Source: Cupriavidus sp. P-10 (GTDB lineage: Bacteria; Pseudomonadota; Gammaproteobacteria; Burkholderiales; Burkholderiaceae). From it: a stretch of DNA of 64,000 nucleotides. The stretch covers positions 310,001 through 374,000 of the forward strand of contig NZ_AP025171.1 of NCBI RefSeq assembly GCF_003402535.2, written 5' to 3'. This document shows positions 48,825 to 57,646 of this stretch, one piece after another (position 1 is the first letter of the stretch; each line of letters opens with the position of its first letter). Position numbers and translations under genes: made by a program. Under the pieces are notes generated by a model, which was not told where the DNA came from, searched no databases, and worked only from the letters and a program-made list of their open reading frames with translations.

Positions 48825-48841
48825 TGTGCAAGGAGTGCACA
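48825..48841. promoter_or_regulatory. IclR-type operator (TGTGCA-N5-TGCACA)
   Basis: A perfect inverted repeat with 6-bp arms and a 5-bp spacer lies between mhpC and mhpR, preceded by another half-site ATGTGCAAA at 48815. It is 24 bp upstream of the mhpR start and about 100 bp upstream of mhpC. This is the expected place for the MhpR binding site. Confidence 0.68.
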
Positions 48842-48864
48842 GCATTGATTTAAAAGGACTTTTT

Positions 48865-49665
48865 ATGGCGCTGGAGCGGGATGCCATTTACGCCAATGTC
48901 AGGGGACTGACGCGCGGCCTGGATGTGCTGCGCGCGCTGAACCGCATGGAAAGCGGGCGCGCAACGGCCCAGCAACTGGCGCAAGAGACGGGGCTGCACC
49001 GCACCACGGTGCGGCGCCTGCTGGAGACACTGGTGGGGCAGGGTTTCGTTCGGCGCAGCGAGTCTGACGACACCTTCCGCCTGACGCTGCAGGTGCGCAC
49101 GCTCAGCGAGGGCTTCACCGACGACGAGTGGATCTCCACCACCGCCGCGCCGCTGATGGGCGAACTGCTGCAGCAAGTGGTGTGGCCCTCCGACCTGACC
49201 ACGCCCGACGGCGACGCGATGATCATCCGCGAGACCACGCACCGCTTCAGCCCGCTGTCGTTCCACCGCGCCATGGTCGGGCGGCGGCTGCCGATGCTGC
49301 TGACGGCGTCAGGGCGCGCGTACTTTGCCAACTGCACCGAGGCCGAGCAGGAGAGCGTCGTCGCGATGCTGCGCGCTGGTGCCGGCGGCGAGCGGCAGGC
49401 CGCGCTTGCGAGCGATGCGCAGTTCGTGCAGAACCTGGTGAAGCGTGTGCGGGAGGACGGCTTCAGCACCAATCATGGGGACTGGAGCGAACAGCGCAAC
49501 ATCAGTGCCATTGCGGTGCCGCTGCGTGCGGGCGAGCGCGTGCTCGGCAGCCTGAACGTGGTTTATCTGTCGCGTGCGCTCAAGCCGGCCGAGGCGGAGG
49601 CGAAGTTCGTGGCGCCGCTGGCCAGCATTGCGGGCAAGATCGCGGCGGGCCTTGCAGGGGACTGA
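48865..49665 (+). CDS. mhpR: IclR-family activator of the mhp operon
   Basis: The protein has 266 residues from ATG 48865 (MALERDAIYANVRGLTRGLDVLRAL). The N-terminal winged helix (about 15-75) includes TAQQLAQETGLHRTTVRRLLETL, and the C-terminal IclR effector domain follows. It resembles E. coli MhpR, which activates mhp genes with 3-(3-hydroxyphenyl)propionate. It is divergent from mhpC. A very long open frame continues upstream but is antisense to mhpC and not coding. Confidence 0.92.
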   Translation: MALERDAIYANVRGLTRGLDVLRALNRMESGRATAQQLAQETGLHRTTVRRLLETLVGQGFVRRSESDDTFRLTLQVRTLSEGFTDDEWISTTAAPLMGELLQQVVWPSDLTTPDGDAMIIRETTHRFSPLSFHRAMVGRRLPMLLTASGRAYFANCTEAEQESVVAMLRAGAGGERQAALASDAQFVQNLVKRVREDGFSTNHGDWSEQRNISAIAVPLRAGERVLGSLNVVYLSRALKPAEAEAKFVAPLASIAGKIAAGLAGD

Positions 49666-49764
49666 GCGGACTGGCGCCTCCTTGTAAGGATCGGACTTCC
49701 GGGAAGGATCCGGTTTGGTTTTTTGTGTTGTGTGTTGTGTGTTGTGTGCTGCGTGCTGCGGCTG

Positions 49765-49842
49765 GGCATCTGGCGGATATTTGATATGTCCTGTTCCGCC
49801 CTTTAGGGCGGAACCGGGCGTATCAAATATCCACCAGATGCC
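49765..49842. repeat. 78-bp palindromic intergenic element
   Basis: GGCATCTGG and CCAGATGCC form the outer arms. GGATATTTGATA and TATCAAATATCC form inner arms, and TTCCGCCCTTTAGGGCGGAA makes a strong central hairpin. The central part and left outer arm recur at 58547-58592. It follows mhpR by 100 bp, after a short GTTGTGT microsatellite (about 49725-49750), and could serve as terminator. The gap 49666-49963 holds nothing else but the operator at 49893-49913. Confidence 0.75.
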
Positions 49843-49892
49843 AAGCCGGAGGCACAACACACCCACCCCGCCAAGCCCCCAAGGTTTACCAT

Positions 49893-49913
49893 TATTTGAC
49901 GCGATATCAAATA
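49893..49913. promoter_or_regulatory. operator-like inverted repeat TATTTGA-N7-TCAAATA
   Basis: Perfect 7-bp arms lie 50 bp upstream of the hydrolase gene that opens the aromatic-acid operon. A weaker copy, TATTGAGACGGTATCATT, follows at about 49923-49941. The same half-sites recur upstream of the operon's Bug gene at 58912-58964. The TetR gene at 57688 is the obvious candidate regulator. Confidence 0.6.
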
Positions 49914-49963
49914 AATCCTACATTATTGAGACGGTATCATTTACCACCCAACAAGGAGCCCCC

Positions 49964-51217
49964 GTGACCGACCAAGACAAGCCACAAGTAACCGCAGGCA
50001 TGCGCGGCGCCTCGTGGGACACCCGCCTGATGTCCCGTCCGTACCAGATGGTCCCCTATGCGCTCACCACGGCAGATGGCCAGCGCACGCTAGGCTTCCT
50101 GTTCACGGTCACCGGAAAAGAAAAAACCGTCGTCTCCCTGATGCACCCCCGCGAAATGGCCATCACCCACTACCTGGTGCCATTCGTGCTGGACGCCGGC
50201 TGCGCCTGCTGGGTCCAGGGCCCGCGCTCGATCGGCAACGATCTGCGCCTGGAGCATGAACTCGCCTTGCTCGACGTAGCCGCCGGCATGACCCACTTGC
50301 GCGAGCTCGGCTACGAGCGCATCGTGCTGCTAGGCAACTCCGGCGGCGCGGGACTGTATGCCTTCTACAACCAGCAATCGCAAGCGGCCCCCGACCAGCG
50401 CATCGCCCGCACGCCAGGCGGCCGCCCGACCAACCTGGCCGAAGCCCCGATGCCAGTGGTCGACGGCATGATCCTCGTCTCGCCGCACCCCGGCCAGGGC
50501 AAATTGCTGATGAGCGGCCTCGACCCCTCCGTCGTCGACGAGAACGACCCCATGCAAACCGACCCGTCGCTCGACCCGTTCTCCGCCGCCAACGGTTTTG
50601 ACGCCGCCGCCGGCCGCGGCACCTATGCGCCGGACTTCATCGCTCGCTACCGGGACGCGCAGGAAAAACGCGTGGCCCGCATCGACAACCGCGCCCGCGC
50701 ACTCCTCAAGGCCAAGCAGGAAGCGCGGCAGCGCATCAAGGCCGGCAGCGGCACCGAAGCCGACCGCCGCGTGGCCGCGCATGCCCCTATCTTCGAGGTC
50801 TGGCGCACCGATGCCGACCTGCGCTCGTGGGACATCTCGCTTGATCCCTCGGATCGCAAGACCGGCTCGCTGTGGGGCAAGGACCCGTTCGTGTCGAACT
50901 GGGGCAGCGTCGGCTTCGGCCGCGTGGTCACGCCGGAGTCGTGGCTGTCGACGTGGTCCGGGCTGTCGTCGAATGCCGCGCTCGACAAGACCCTCGACGC
51001 GCTGCACCAGCCCACGCTGCTGCTGGAATACACCGGCGACCAGTGCACCTTCCCGGCCGACATCGAAGCGATCTACCGCCAGATCCCCGGCACGCGCAAG
51101 CAGCTCCTGCGCGTGCGGGGCAACCACCACGGCATGGCGCTGAGCCGGGACGAGGAACCGGGGCAGCGCATCGCCGGCCGCCACATCGTTGCCTGGCTGC
51201 GCGAGAACATGAACTAA
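49964..51217 (+). CDS. alpha/beta hydrolase, first gene of aromatic-acid cluster
   Basis: The protein has 417 residues from the GTG at 49964, which follows an AAGGAG site. It is an alpha/beta-hydrolase fold protein with nucleophile elbow LLGNSGGAGLY, a late Asp in YTGDQCTFPAD and a late His in GNHHGMAL. A charged helical insertion lies at about 225-270. It has no signal peptide. Placed before an aryl-acid CoA ligase, it could release the aromatic acid from an ester, amide or similar conjugate. The true substrate is unknown. Confidence 0.82.
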   Translation: MTDQDKPQVTAGMRGASWDTRLMSRPYQMVPYALTTADGQRTLGFLFTVTGKEKTVVSLMHPREMAITHYLVPFVLDAGCACWVQGPRSIGNDLRLEHELALLDVAAGMTHLRELGYERIVLLGNSGGAGLYAFYNQQSQAAPDQRIARTPGGRPTNLAEAPMPVVDGMILVSPHPGQGKLLMSGLDPSVVDENDPMQTDPSLDPFSAANGFDAAAGRGTYAPDFIARYRDAQEKRVARIDNRARALLKAKQEARQRIKAGSGTEADRRVAAHAPIFEVWRTDADLRSWDISLDPSDRKTGSLWGKDPFVSNWGSVGFGRVVTPESWLSTWSGLSSNAALDKTLDALHQPTLLLEYTGDQCTFPADIEAIYRQIPGTRKQLLRVRGNHHGMALSRDEEPGQRIAGRHIVAWLRENMN

Positions 51218-51306
51218 CCGGCAAGCATCCACCAGGGCCAGCGCGCACGTCGCCCCCCGACATCAAGCGCGCGGCTCCGACCATCGACTACAAAGGGTAG
51301 AGACAC

Positions 51307-53007
51307 ATGCTGCAGAACCACACCGTCCGTCCGCCGCAATTGCTGGAGGGAGTCAGGTATCCGGATGAAGACCGCCTGCGCCGCTATGTCGCCGAAGGCG
51401 TGCTGACCGGCGAATCCCTGGCGGGCGCCTTCCGTGAATCGTTCGAACGCCATGCAGACCGCCTGGCGCTGGTGGGCCCCGAAGGCGAGCTGACCTATCG
51501 CCAGCTTGACGAGCAGACCGACCGCCTGGCCGCCGCGCTGCTGGCGCTCGGCCTGAAGCCGCTGGACCGCGCCGTGTTCCAGTGCGGCAACTGCAATGAA
51601 CTGCTGCTGGCGTTCTTCGCCTGCCTGAAGGCCGGCATCATCCCGCTGTGCTCGCTGCAGGCCTTCCGCAAGCTGGAGATCGGCTACCTGGGCAACCTGT
51701 GCGAAGCGCGGCTGCACCTGGTGCAGGGCGACGATTCCAAGTTTGACGATGTGGCTTTTGCCGAAGAAATGCAGGCCGAGGTGCCGAGCCTTGCCCATAT
51801 CCTGCAGGCGCGCGGCGAGCGTCGTGGCAAGGCAGTGTTGATTGCCGACCTGATCCAGGAGATGCCGCTGGCGCGGGCGCGCGAACTGCTCGCCGGCGTG
51901 CGGCACGATCCCTTCCAGGTGGCGGTGTTCCAGCTTTCCGGCGGTACCACCGGCGTGCCCAAGATCATCCCGCGCTTCCAGAACGAATACCTGTACAACA
52001 TGCGCGCGGTGGCCGCGTGCAACGGCTACACGCAGGAAGACGTGCTGTTCTTCCCCACGCCGTACATGCACAACCTGAACATGGGTTGCTTCTTCGGCCC
52101 GTTCCTGCTCGCCGGTGCGACCGTCACCGTGACGCCTGACATCGGCGAGGAGAACCTGCAGCGGCTGGTGCGCGACTACCGCCCGACCTGGTTCGGCGTC
52201 GCCGGCCCGATCCTGACGCGGATCGCGCCGGAGCTGGCCAAGGCCGGTGCGGCCGAGCGCGCGCGCCGCAACTTCGTCGCGCCCAAGAATGCCGCGGGGC
52301 TGACACGGCTGACCGGCTCGCCGACGCACCATATCTTCGGCATGACCGAGGGCGTGATCATGTTCGCGCGCCGCGACGATCCGCAGGAGATCCGCGATAC
52401 CTCGGTCGGCAGTCCGGTGTCCGAGCATGACGAAGTGAAGATCGTCCATCCCGGCACCGAGGATCCGGTGCCCGACGGCGAGGCCGGCGAGGCGCTGTTC
52501 CGCGGCCCGTACACGATCCTCGGCTACTACAAGTCAGAGAAGGAAGATGTGACGCGCTTTACCGCCGACGGCTTCTACCGCTCCGGCGACCTGATGTCGG
52601 CGCGCGTGGTCGACGGGCGCCGCTATTACTTCTTCTGCGGCCGCATCAAGGACGTGGTCGACCGCGGTGGCGAGAAGATCAATGCGGAAGAGCTGGAGAA
52701 CGTGATCAACCTGCATCCGGCGGTGCTCGCCTGCGCCGTGGTGGGCATGCCCGACCGCATCTACGGCGAGCGCGTGTGCGCGTTCATCGTGCCCAAGCCG
52801 CCGGCTACCAGCCTGTCGCTGCCGCAGCTGACCCAGTACCTGCACGAAGCGGGCCTCGCCAAATTCAAGTGGCCGGAGCGGCTGGAGGTTGTGCGGGAAT
52901 TCCCGCTGACCGCCTCCGGCAAGCTCAGCAAGGCGCTGCTGCGAGAGCAGATTATCCAGACGCTCGAGGCCGAGGCGGCCCGTGGCAACACCAACGAAGG
53001 GAAGTGA
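51307..53007 (+). CDS. aryl-acid AMP/CoA ligase (DhbE/salicylate-ligase-like)
   Basis: The protein has 566 residues with the adenylate-forming fold. The phosphate loop is QLSGGTTGVPKIIPR, the A5 motif GMTEGVIMF, and the A7-A8 region YRSGDLM and GRIKDVVDRGGEKINAEELE. The A10 lysine is in PLTASGKLSK. It most resembles EntE/DhbE-type enzymes that activate salicylate or 2,3-dihydroxybenzoate. Because a salicylyl-CoA-hydroxylase-like gene follows, it probably makes a hydroxybenzoyl-CoA. No carrier protein or siderophore genes are present, which argues against siderophore synthesis. Confidence 0.88.
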   Translation: MLQNHTVRPPQLLEGVRYPDEDRLRRYVAEGVLTGESLAGAFRESFERHADRLALVGPEGELTYRQLDEQTDRLAAALLALGLKPLDRAVFQCGNCNELLLAFFACLKAGIIPLCSLQAFRKLEIGYLGNLCEARLHLVQGDDSKFDDVAFAEEMQAEVPSLAHILQARGERRGKAVLIADLIQEMPLARARELLAGVRHDPFQVAVFQLSGGTTGVPKIIPRFQNEYLYNMRAVAACNGYTQEDVLFFPTPYMHNLNMGCFFGPFLLAGATVTVTPDIGEENLQRLVRDYRPTWFGVAGPILTRIAPELAKAGAAERARRNFVAPKNAAGLTRLTGSPTHHIFGMTEGVIMFARRDDPQEIRDTSVGSPVSEHDEVKIVHPGTEDPVPDGEAGEALFRGPYTILGYYKSEKEDVTRFTADGFYRSGDLMSARVVDGRRYYFFCGRIKDVVDRGGEKINAEELENVINLHPAVLACAVVGMPDRIYGERVCAFIVPKPPATSLSLPQLTQYLHEAGLAKFKWPERLEVVREFPLTASGKLSKALLREQIIQTLEAEAARGNTNEGK

Positions 53008-53008
53008 G

Positions 53009-53902
53009 ATGACCCAAGCGACGACCCAATCGACGACCCAAGCGACAAACATTGCCGCAGCGCCTGCCGTGCAGCTGCATGGCGTGCACCACACCGCGCG
53101 CCCGACCTGGAAGCTGGCCGAGACCGTGCATTTCTACCGCGACCTGCTCGGCCTGCCGCTGGTGCATGCGATTTCCGCCAAGGGCTGGGGGCCGGACAAC
53201 CATGCCGACTTCCTGCACTTCTTCTTCGATAGCGGCAACGGCAGCACCATCGCCTTCTTCTACTACATCGGCACCGAGCGCCCGGACTGGCTCACCGTGC
53301 GCGAGCATTACCAGGACCGCGCCACCCACACCGCCTGGCGCGTGCGCGACGAGGCCGAGCTGCTGCTGTGGCGCCAGCGTGTCGAAGCGGTCGGCATCCC
53401 GCTGCGCTACCAGATCCGCCATGAGGTGATCGAGTCGATCTACTTCAACGATCCCAACGGCTACCCGATCGAGATCACCTGGCAGGTGCGACCGTTCAGC
53501 GAGTCCGATGCCGAAGACGCACGGCTGACCATCGACGCCGCCATCGAGCTGGAGAACGCCGGCAAGGACGGCGCGCCGTTCGGCTCGATCGAGCCGGTGT
53601 GGCAGCGCAAGGCCGCGCTGATCGACAAGAGCGCGCCGGCCGGCAAGGCTTCGGTGTTCGTGCTCGACGTGCCCGAGTTCGCCGCGCTGCTCGATGTGGC
53701 CGGCAAGACCGAAGGCTACAACACGACGTCGCTCGGCAACGGCTACGTGCGCATCGACGGCAACCCCGGCATCCGCTTCGGCCGCAAGGCGCTCGGCTTC
53801 AAGCCGGCGGTCTGGTACGGCGCGCTGACCGGCGGGCTGGCGGGGCGCATCGAACAGTTCGACATGGATGCATTGGTCATCGCCCCGGGGGACGCCAAAT
53901 GA
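53009..53902 (+). CDS. VOC-superfamily protein (possible ring-cleavage dioxygenase)
   Basis: This 297-residue protein starts at ATG 53009 (MTQATTQSTTQ, a short low-complexity leader). Its vicinal-oxygen-chelate domain offers a 2-His-1-Glu metal site: H28 (GVHHTARP), H107 (ATHTAW) and E155 (NGYPIEITW). This is the ligand pattern of type I extradiol dioxygenases and glyoxalases. The C-terminal third is unlike standard members. The cluster has no cupin gentisate dioxygenase, so this protein is the best candidate for ring opening, but that is inference. It overlaps the flavoprotein gene by ATGA. Confidence 0.82.
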   Translation: MTQATTQSTTQATNIAAAPAVQLHGVHHTARPTWKLAETVHFYRDLLGLPLVHAISAKGWGPDNHADFLHFFFDSGNGSTIAFFYYIGTERPDWLTVREHYQDRATHTAWRVRDEAELLLWRQRVEAVGIPLRYQIRHEVIESIYFNDPNGYPIEITWQVRPFSESDAEDARLTIDAAIELENAGKDGAPFGSIEPVWQRKAALIDKSAPAGKASVFVLDVPEFAALLDVAGKTEGYNTTSLGNGYVRIDGNPGIRFGRKALGFKPAVWYGALTGGLAGRIEQFDMDALVIAPGDAK

Positions 53903-55056
53903 AGATCGCCATCATCGGGGGCGGCCCGTCGGGGCTGTTCCTGGCTATCCTGCTGAAGGAACGGCTCGCCGAAGTCGATATCGACATCTACGAGCAGAAT
54001 CCGGAAGACGCCACTTTCGGCTTTGGCGTGGTGCTGGCCGATACCGGGCTGTCCAACCTGCGCGCGGCGTCGCCGGCCGTGGTCGATGAGCTGGCGCGCG
54101 CGATGCGCTTCAGCGACCGCCATTCCATCGTCAGCCACGAGCACCCGATCACGATGAAGCGCCCTGGCGCGGGCGGCGGCGCAATTCCGCGCCTCCGGCT
54201 GCTGCAGATCCTGCAGGCGCGCGCGGGGGAGCTGGGGGTGCGGATCACGTACAACCAGCGCATCAGCGATTTCTCGGCGATCGATGCCGACCTGGTAGTC
54301 GGTGCGGACGGCGTCAATTCGCAGCTGCGCGCGGCCAACGAGGCCGGCTTCGGCACGCGCCGCCACAGCCTGACCAACCACTTCGCCTGGTATGGCGTGG
54401 AGAAGCCGTTCCCGAACCCCGCGCTGGTGTTCCGCAAGTACGAAGGCGGGTATTTCGTCGCGCACTACTACCCATACTCGGACTCGATGAGCACCTTCGT
54501 GGCCGAGTGCGACCACCAGACCTGGCTCGACTTCGGCATGGAGTCGATGACGCAGGAAGAGCGCCAGGCGCTGTTCGAGAAGATCTTCGCCGCAGAGCTG
54601 GGTGGCTACCGGCTGGTGTCGAACAACTCGGTGTGGCGCCAGTTCCCGGTGATCGTCAATGACACCTGGCATGTCGGCAACCAGGTGCTGATCGGCGATG
54701 CGCTGACCAGCGCGCATTTCTCGATCGGCTCGGGTACGCGCATTGCCATGGAAGACGCGATCGCGCTGGCCGAGGCCATCGTCGCCTCGCCGGATGATGT
54801 GCAGGCTGCGCTGCAGCGTTACGATGCCAGGCGCCGCCCGGAGAAGGCCAAGCTGATCAGTGCGTCCGAGGCCTCGTACAACTGGTACGAACGCATCCGC
54901 GAATGGATGGATCTGCCCACGGCGCATGAGTTCGTGTTCCGCTTCATGACCCGTACCGGCCGCGTCGACCTGAACCGGCTGCGCGAGCAATACCCGAACC
55001 TGCTTGCCGAGCTGACGGCGGCGGGCGTGTCGGTGCCGGCCGGGCAGCACCCATGA
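53899..55056 (+). CDS. FAD monooxygenase similar to salicylyl-CoA 5-hydroxylase
   Basis: This 385-residue flavoprotein monooxygenase has IIGGGPSGLFLAILLKERL at residues 4-22, then TFGFGVVLADTGL, LVVGADGVNS and the second FAD motif LIGDALTSAHFSIGSGTRIAMEDA. The TFGFGVV and FSIGSGT segments are, from memory, typical of salicylyl-CoA 5-hydroxylase and the monooxygenase half of 2-aminobenzoyl-CoA monooxygenase/reductase, which hydroxylate CoA-bound aromatic acids. The gene is coupled to its neighbours by ATGA overlaps on both sides. Confidence 0.85.
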   Translation: MKIAIIGGGPSGLFLAILLKERLAEVDIDIYEQNPEDATFGFGVVLADTGLSNLRAASPAVVDELARAMRFSDRHSIVSHEHPITMKRPGAGGGAIPRLRLLQILQARAGELGVRITYNQRISDFSAIDADLVVGADGVNSQLRAANEAGFGTRRHSLTNHFAWYGVEKPFPNPALVFRKYEGGYFVAHYYPYSDSMSTFVAECDHQTWLDFGMESMTQEERQALFEKIFAAELGGYRLVSNNSVWRQFPVIVNDTWHVGNQVLIGDALTSAHFSIGSGTRIAMEDAIALAEAIVASPDDVQAALQRYDARRRPEKAKLISASEASYNWYERIREWMDLPTAHEFVFRFMTRTGRVDLNRLREQYPNLLAELTAAGVSVPAGQHP

Positions 55057-55508
55057 TCCGCGCCACCGAGTATGTACTCAGCGAGCAGCCCTTCGTGGTG
55101 CGCCGCACCGTGCGCTGGGGCGACTGCGATCCGGCCGGGGTGGTCTACACCGGCCGCTTCACGGACTACCTGCTGGGTGCGGTGGGGTTGTTCTCCGACC
55201 ATATCGCCGGTGGCACGGGCCGCCTCGGCACCGCGCATGGCGTCGGCACGCCGTGCAAGGCCATGCGTTTCGAATTCATCGGCACCTTGTGGCCGGACGA
55301 TGTGATCGACATCGAGTGCCGGGTCGAAGCGATCCGCACGCGTTCCTACGACATCCGCTGCACGGCCCGGCGCCCGGACGGGAGCGCGGTGTTCGACGCG
55401 ACCTTCTCGCCGATCTGCGTGCGGCTGGACGAGCGCGTCGGCACGCCCATCCCCGACTCCCTGCGCGCCGCGCTGTCGGCTTTCCAGCGGCCTGCGGCCG
55501 CGCGCTGA
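55053..55508 (+). CDS. hydroxybenzoyl-CoA thioesterase (4HBT family)
   Basis: This 151-residue hot-dog thioesterase has the signature RWGDCDPAGVVYTGRF; D26 is the catalytic aspartate by comparison with Pseudomonas 4-hydroxybenzoyl-CoA thioesterase D17. It would free the hydroxylated aromatic acid from CoA after the flavoprotein step. It overlaps the upstream gene by 4 bp. Confidence 0.92.
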   Translation: MIRATEYVLSEQPFVVRRTVRWGDCDPAGVVYTGRFTDYLLGAVGLFSDHIAGGTGRLGTAHGVGTPCKAMRFEFIGTLWPDDVIDIECRVEAIRTRSYDIRCTARRPDGSAVFDATFSPICVRLDERVGTPIPDSLRAALSAFQRPAAAR

Positions 55509-55544
55509 TGCGCGGCACTGCCGCCGACATTCTCGAATTTCATC

Positions 55545-56300
55545 ATGCAATACAGAATCGGACAGATCGTTCCCAGCTCCAACATCACCATGGAGCGCGA
55601 AGTCCCCGCCATTTTCGCCGGCCGCATGCAGGTGCTGCCCGAACGCTTCTCCTTCCATTCGAGCCGGGTGCGCATGCATCGCGTAGTAGCCGAGGAACTG
55701 GCGCAGATGAACCGCGACATGGGCCGCTGCGCGCAGGAACTGGCCGACGCGCGCGTCGACATCATGAGCACCGCATGCCTGGTCGCGACCATGTGCATGG
55801 GGCAGGGCTACCACCGGCAGGTCATCGAAGACCTCACCGCGGCGATCGGCGACGCGCCGCATTTGCCCGAAGTAATGACCTCGGCCGGCGCGCTGGTGGA
55901 GGAACTGAAGGACTTCGGCGCGCGCCGCATTGCGCTGCTGGCGCCATACAGCGATGCGCTCACGCGCACCGTGGTCGACTACATCGAAAGCGAAGGCATC
56001 GCGGTGCAGGATGCGATCAACTTCTCGATCCTCGACAACCTGGAAGTCGGTGCGCGCGACCCGATGCAGTTGCTGCAGGATGTGCAGCGGCTGGATACCG
56101 CCGGCGTCGACGTGGTGGTGCTGTCCGCCTGCGTGCAGATGCCATCGCTGGCGGCGCTGGAGCCGGCGCAGCAGGCGCTAGGCATCCCGGTGACGTCGAC
56201 GGCGGCCTGCACCGCGCGCCAGATGCTGCGCCGGCTCGGCCTGCGCGCCGAGGCGCCGGGCGCAGGCGCCTTGCTCGGCAGCCGCACCGGACTGGCATGA
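55545..56300 (+). CDS. maleate cis-trans isomerase (Asp/Glu racemase superfamily)
   Basis: This 251-residue protein opens YRIGQIVPSSNITMEREVP, as maleate isomerases do. The two catalytic cysteines are C78 (STACLVAT) and C196 (LSACVQMPS), close to C76 and C194 of the Nocardia farcinica enzyme. It would turn maleate into fumarate. Its presence implies that the pathway ends in maleate, as in gentisate or nicotinate degradation with hydrolytic cleavage. An arylmalonate-decarboxylase-like role is less likely because both cysteines are kept. Confidence 0.9.
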   Translation: MQYRIGQIVPSSNITMEREVPAIFAGRMQVLPERFSFHSSRVRMHRVVAEELAQMNRDMGRCAQELADARVDIMSTACLVATMCMGQGYHRQVIEDLTAAIGDAPHLPEVMTSAGALVEELKDFGARRIALLAPYSDALTRTVVDYIESEGIAVQDAINFSILDNLEVGARDPMQLLQDVQRLDTAGVDVVVLSACVQMPSLAALEPAQQALGIPVTSTAACTARQMLRRLGLRAEAPGAGALLGSRTGLA

Positions 56301-56363
56301 CGCAAGACGGCCGCCCGCAGAGGCCGCCACCATCCGCCAACCTCGGCAACGGAGACAACCACC

Positions 56364-57623
56364 ATGCAGCAAGCCCCCCAACCGGCGCCCGCCGCCGCCC
56401 GCTGGACCTATGTCGCCGTCATCCTGGGCGCGGCGCTCGGGATGCTCGCGGGCTACGCCCCGCTGTTCAATGCCACCGCTGGCGTCTTCGTACAGCCGCT
56501 GGCGCAGGAGTTCGGCTGGGGGCGCTCTGAAGCCTCGCTGTCGTATGCGGCGTCGATGTTCGGGCTGGCGGTGGTCAGCCCGCTGGTTGGCACGATGATG
56601 GACCGCTTCGGCATCCGGCGCGTGATCGCGGCGTCGGCGCTGGTGTTCGGGATTGCCACGGCATGCATGGCCTTGCAGGATGGCAGCAAGGCGATGTGGG
56701 TGAGCTTGTCGGTGGTGGTCGGCGTGTTTGGCGCGGCGACCTCGGTGCTGGGCTACCTTGCGGTACTGCCGCAGTGGTTCGACCGTCGCCTGGGGCTGGC
56801 GCTCGGCATTGCCATGTGCGGGCTCGGGGCGGGCACAGTGCTGATGCCGGCCACCGCGCAGTACCTGGTCACCGGCTATGGCTGGCGCACGACGTATGTG
56901 GCGCTGGGGCTCGGGTCGATCGTGCTGTCGCTGCTGGCCTGCGCGCTGCTGCGCGAGCGCCGCGTGCCCGGCGTGGCACGGGCCGCGTCCGGGGCGGCGG
57001 CGCCCGGGGTGCCGCTGCGTGAGGCACTGCGCAGCTATCGCCTCTGGGCCATCTGGGCGGTGTTTATCCTGGCGTCGTCGGCGACGCTGTCGCTCGGGCC
57101 GCACCTGCCCGCGATGTTTGCCGACAAGGGCTTCAGCCCGGCGGACGCCGCGCGCAGCGCGTCGATGGTCGGCGTGGGGTTGCTGGTGGGCCGTATCCTG
57201 ACCGGAGTGCTGATCGATCGCATCCACGCGCCGTTCGTCGCCTGCGTGTTCTTTGTCGGTGGCGCTGCGGGCATCTACCTGCTTGGCGTCACGCGGGATT
57301 ACCAGTTGCTGCTGGTCGCCGCCACCCTGATCGGCCTGACCATCGGTGCCGAGGGCGACCTGATCTCTTACCTGGTGCGCTCGTATTTCGGGCTGCGGGC
57401 GTTCGGGGCGCTGTTCGGCATCGCGTTCTCCGGGTATGGCTTCGGCGCGGTGATCGGGCCGATCGGGCTGGGCGGATGGTTTGACCGGCATGGCAACTAC
57501 GACACCGCGCTGCTGGTGCTGCCGTGCATGCTGCTGGCGGCCGGGGCGCTGACGCTGTCGCTGGGGCGTTATCTGCGCCCGAGCTCGCATGGTTCCGGTT
57601 TGCCCGAGCCTGCCGGCGCCTGA
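56364..57623 (+). CDS. MFS transporter (monocarboxylate/OFA-like)
   Basis: This 419-residue protein has 12 predicted membrane helices. It begins with WTYVAVILGAALGMLAGYAPLFNATAGVFVQPL, and a central charged loop lies at about 195-225. The MFS motif between helices 2 and 3 reads GTMMDRFGIRRV. It is likely the importer of the aromatic acid degraded by the cluster. It follows the isomerase gene by 63 bp. Confidence 0.9.
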   Translation: MQQAPQPAPAAARWTYVAVILGAALGMLAGYAPLFNATAGVFVQPLAQEFGWGRSEASLSYAASMFGLAVVSPLVGTMMDRFGIRRVIAASALVFGIATACMALQDGSKAMWVSLSVVVGVFGAATSVLGYLAVLPQWFDRRLGLALGIAMCGLGAGTVLMPATAQYLVTGYGWRTTYVALGLGSIVLSLLACALLRERRVPGVARAASGAAAPGVPLREALRSYRLWAIWAVFILASSATLSLGPHLPAMFADKGFSPADAARSASMVGVGLLVGRILTGVLIDRIHAPFVACVFFVGGAAGIYLLGVTRDYQLLLVAATLIGLTIGAEGDLISYLVRSYFGLRAFGALFGIAFSGYGFGAVIGPIGLGGWFDRHGNYDTALLVLPCMLLAAGALTLSLGRYLRPSSHGSGLPEPAGA

Positions 57624-57646
57624 GTTCGCCATGGCTGGCGCAGCGC

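Noticed and set aside
51307..53007. Siderophore biosynthesis (EntE/DhbE role for the ligase)
   Set aside because: There are no isochorismate, carrier-protein or NRPS genes, and the neighbours are catabolic.
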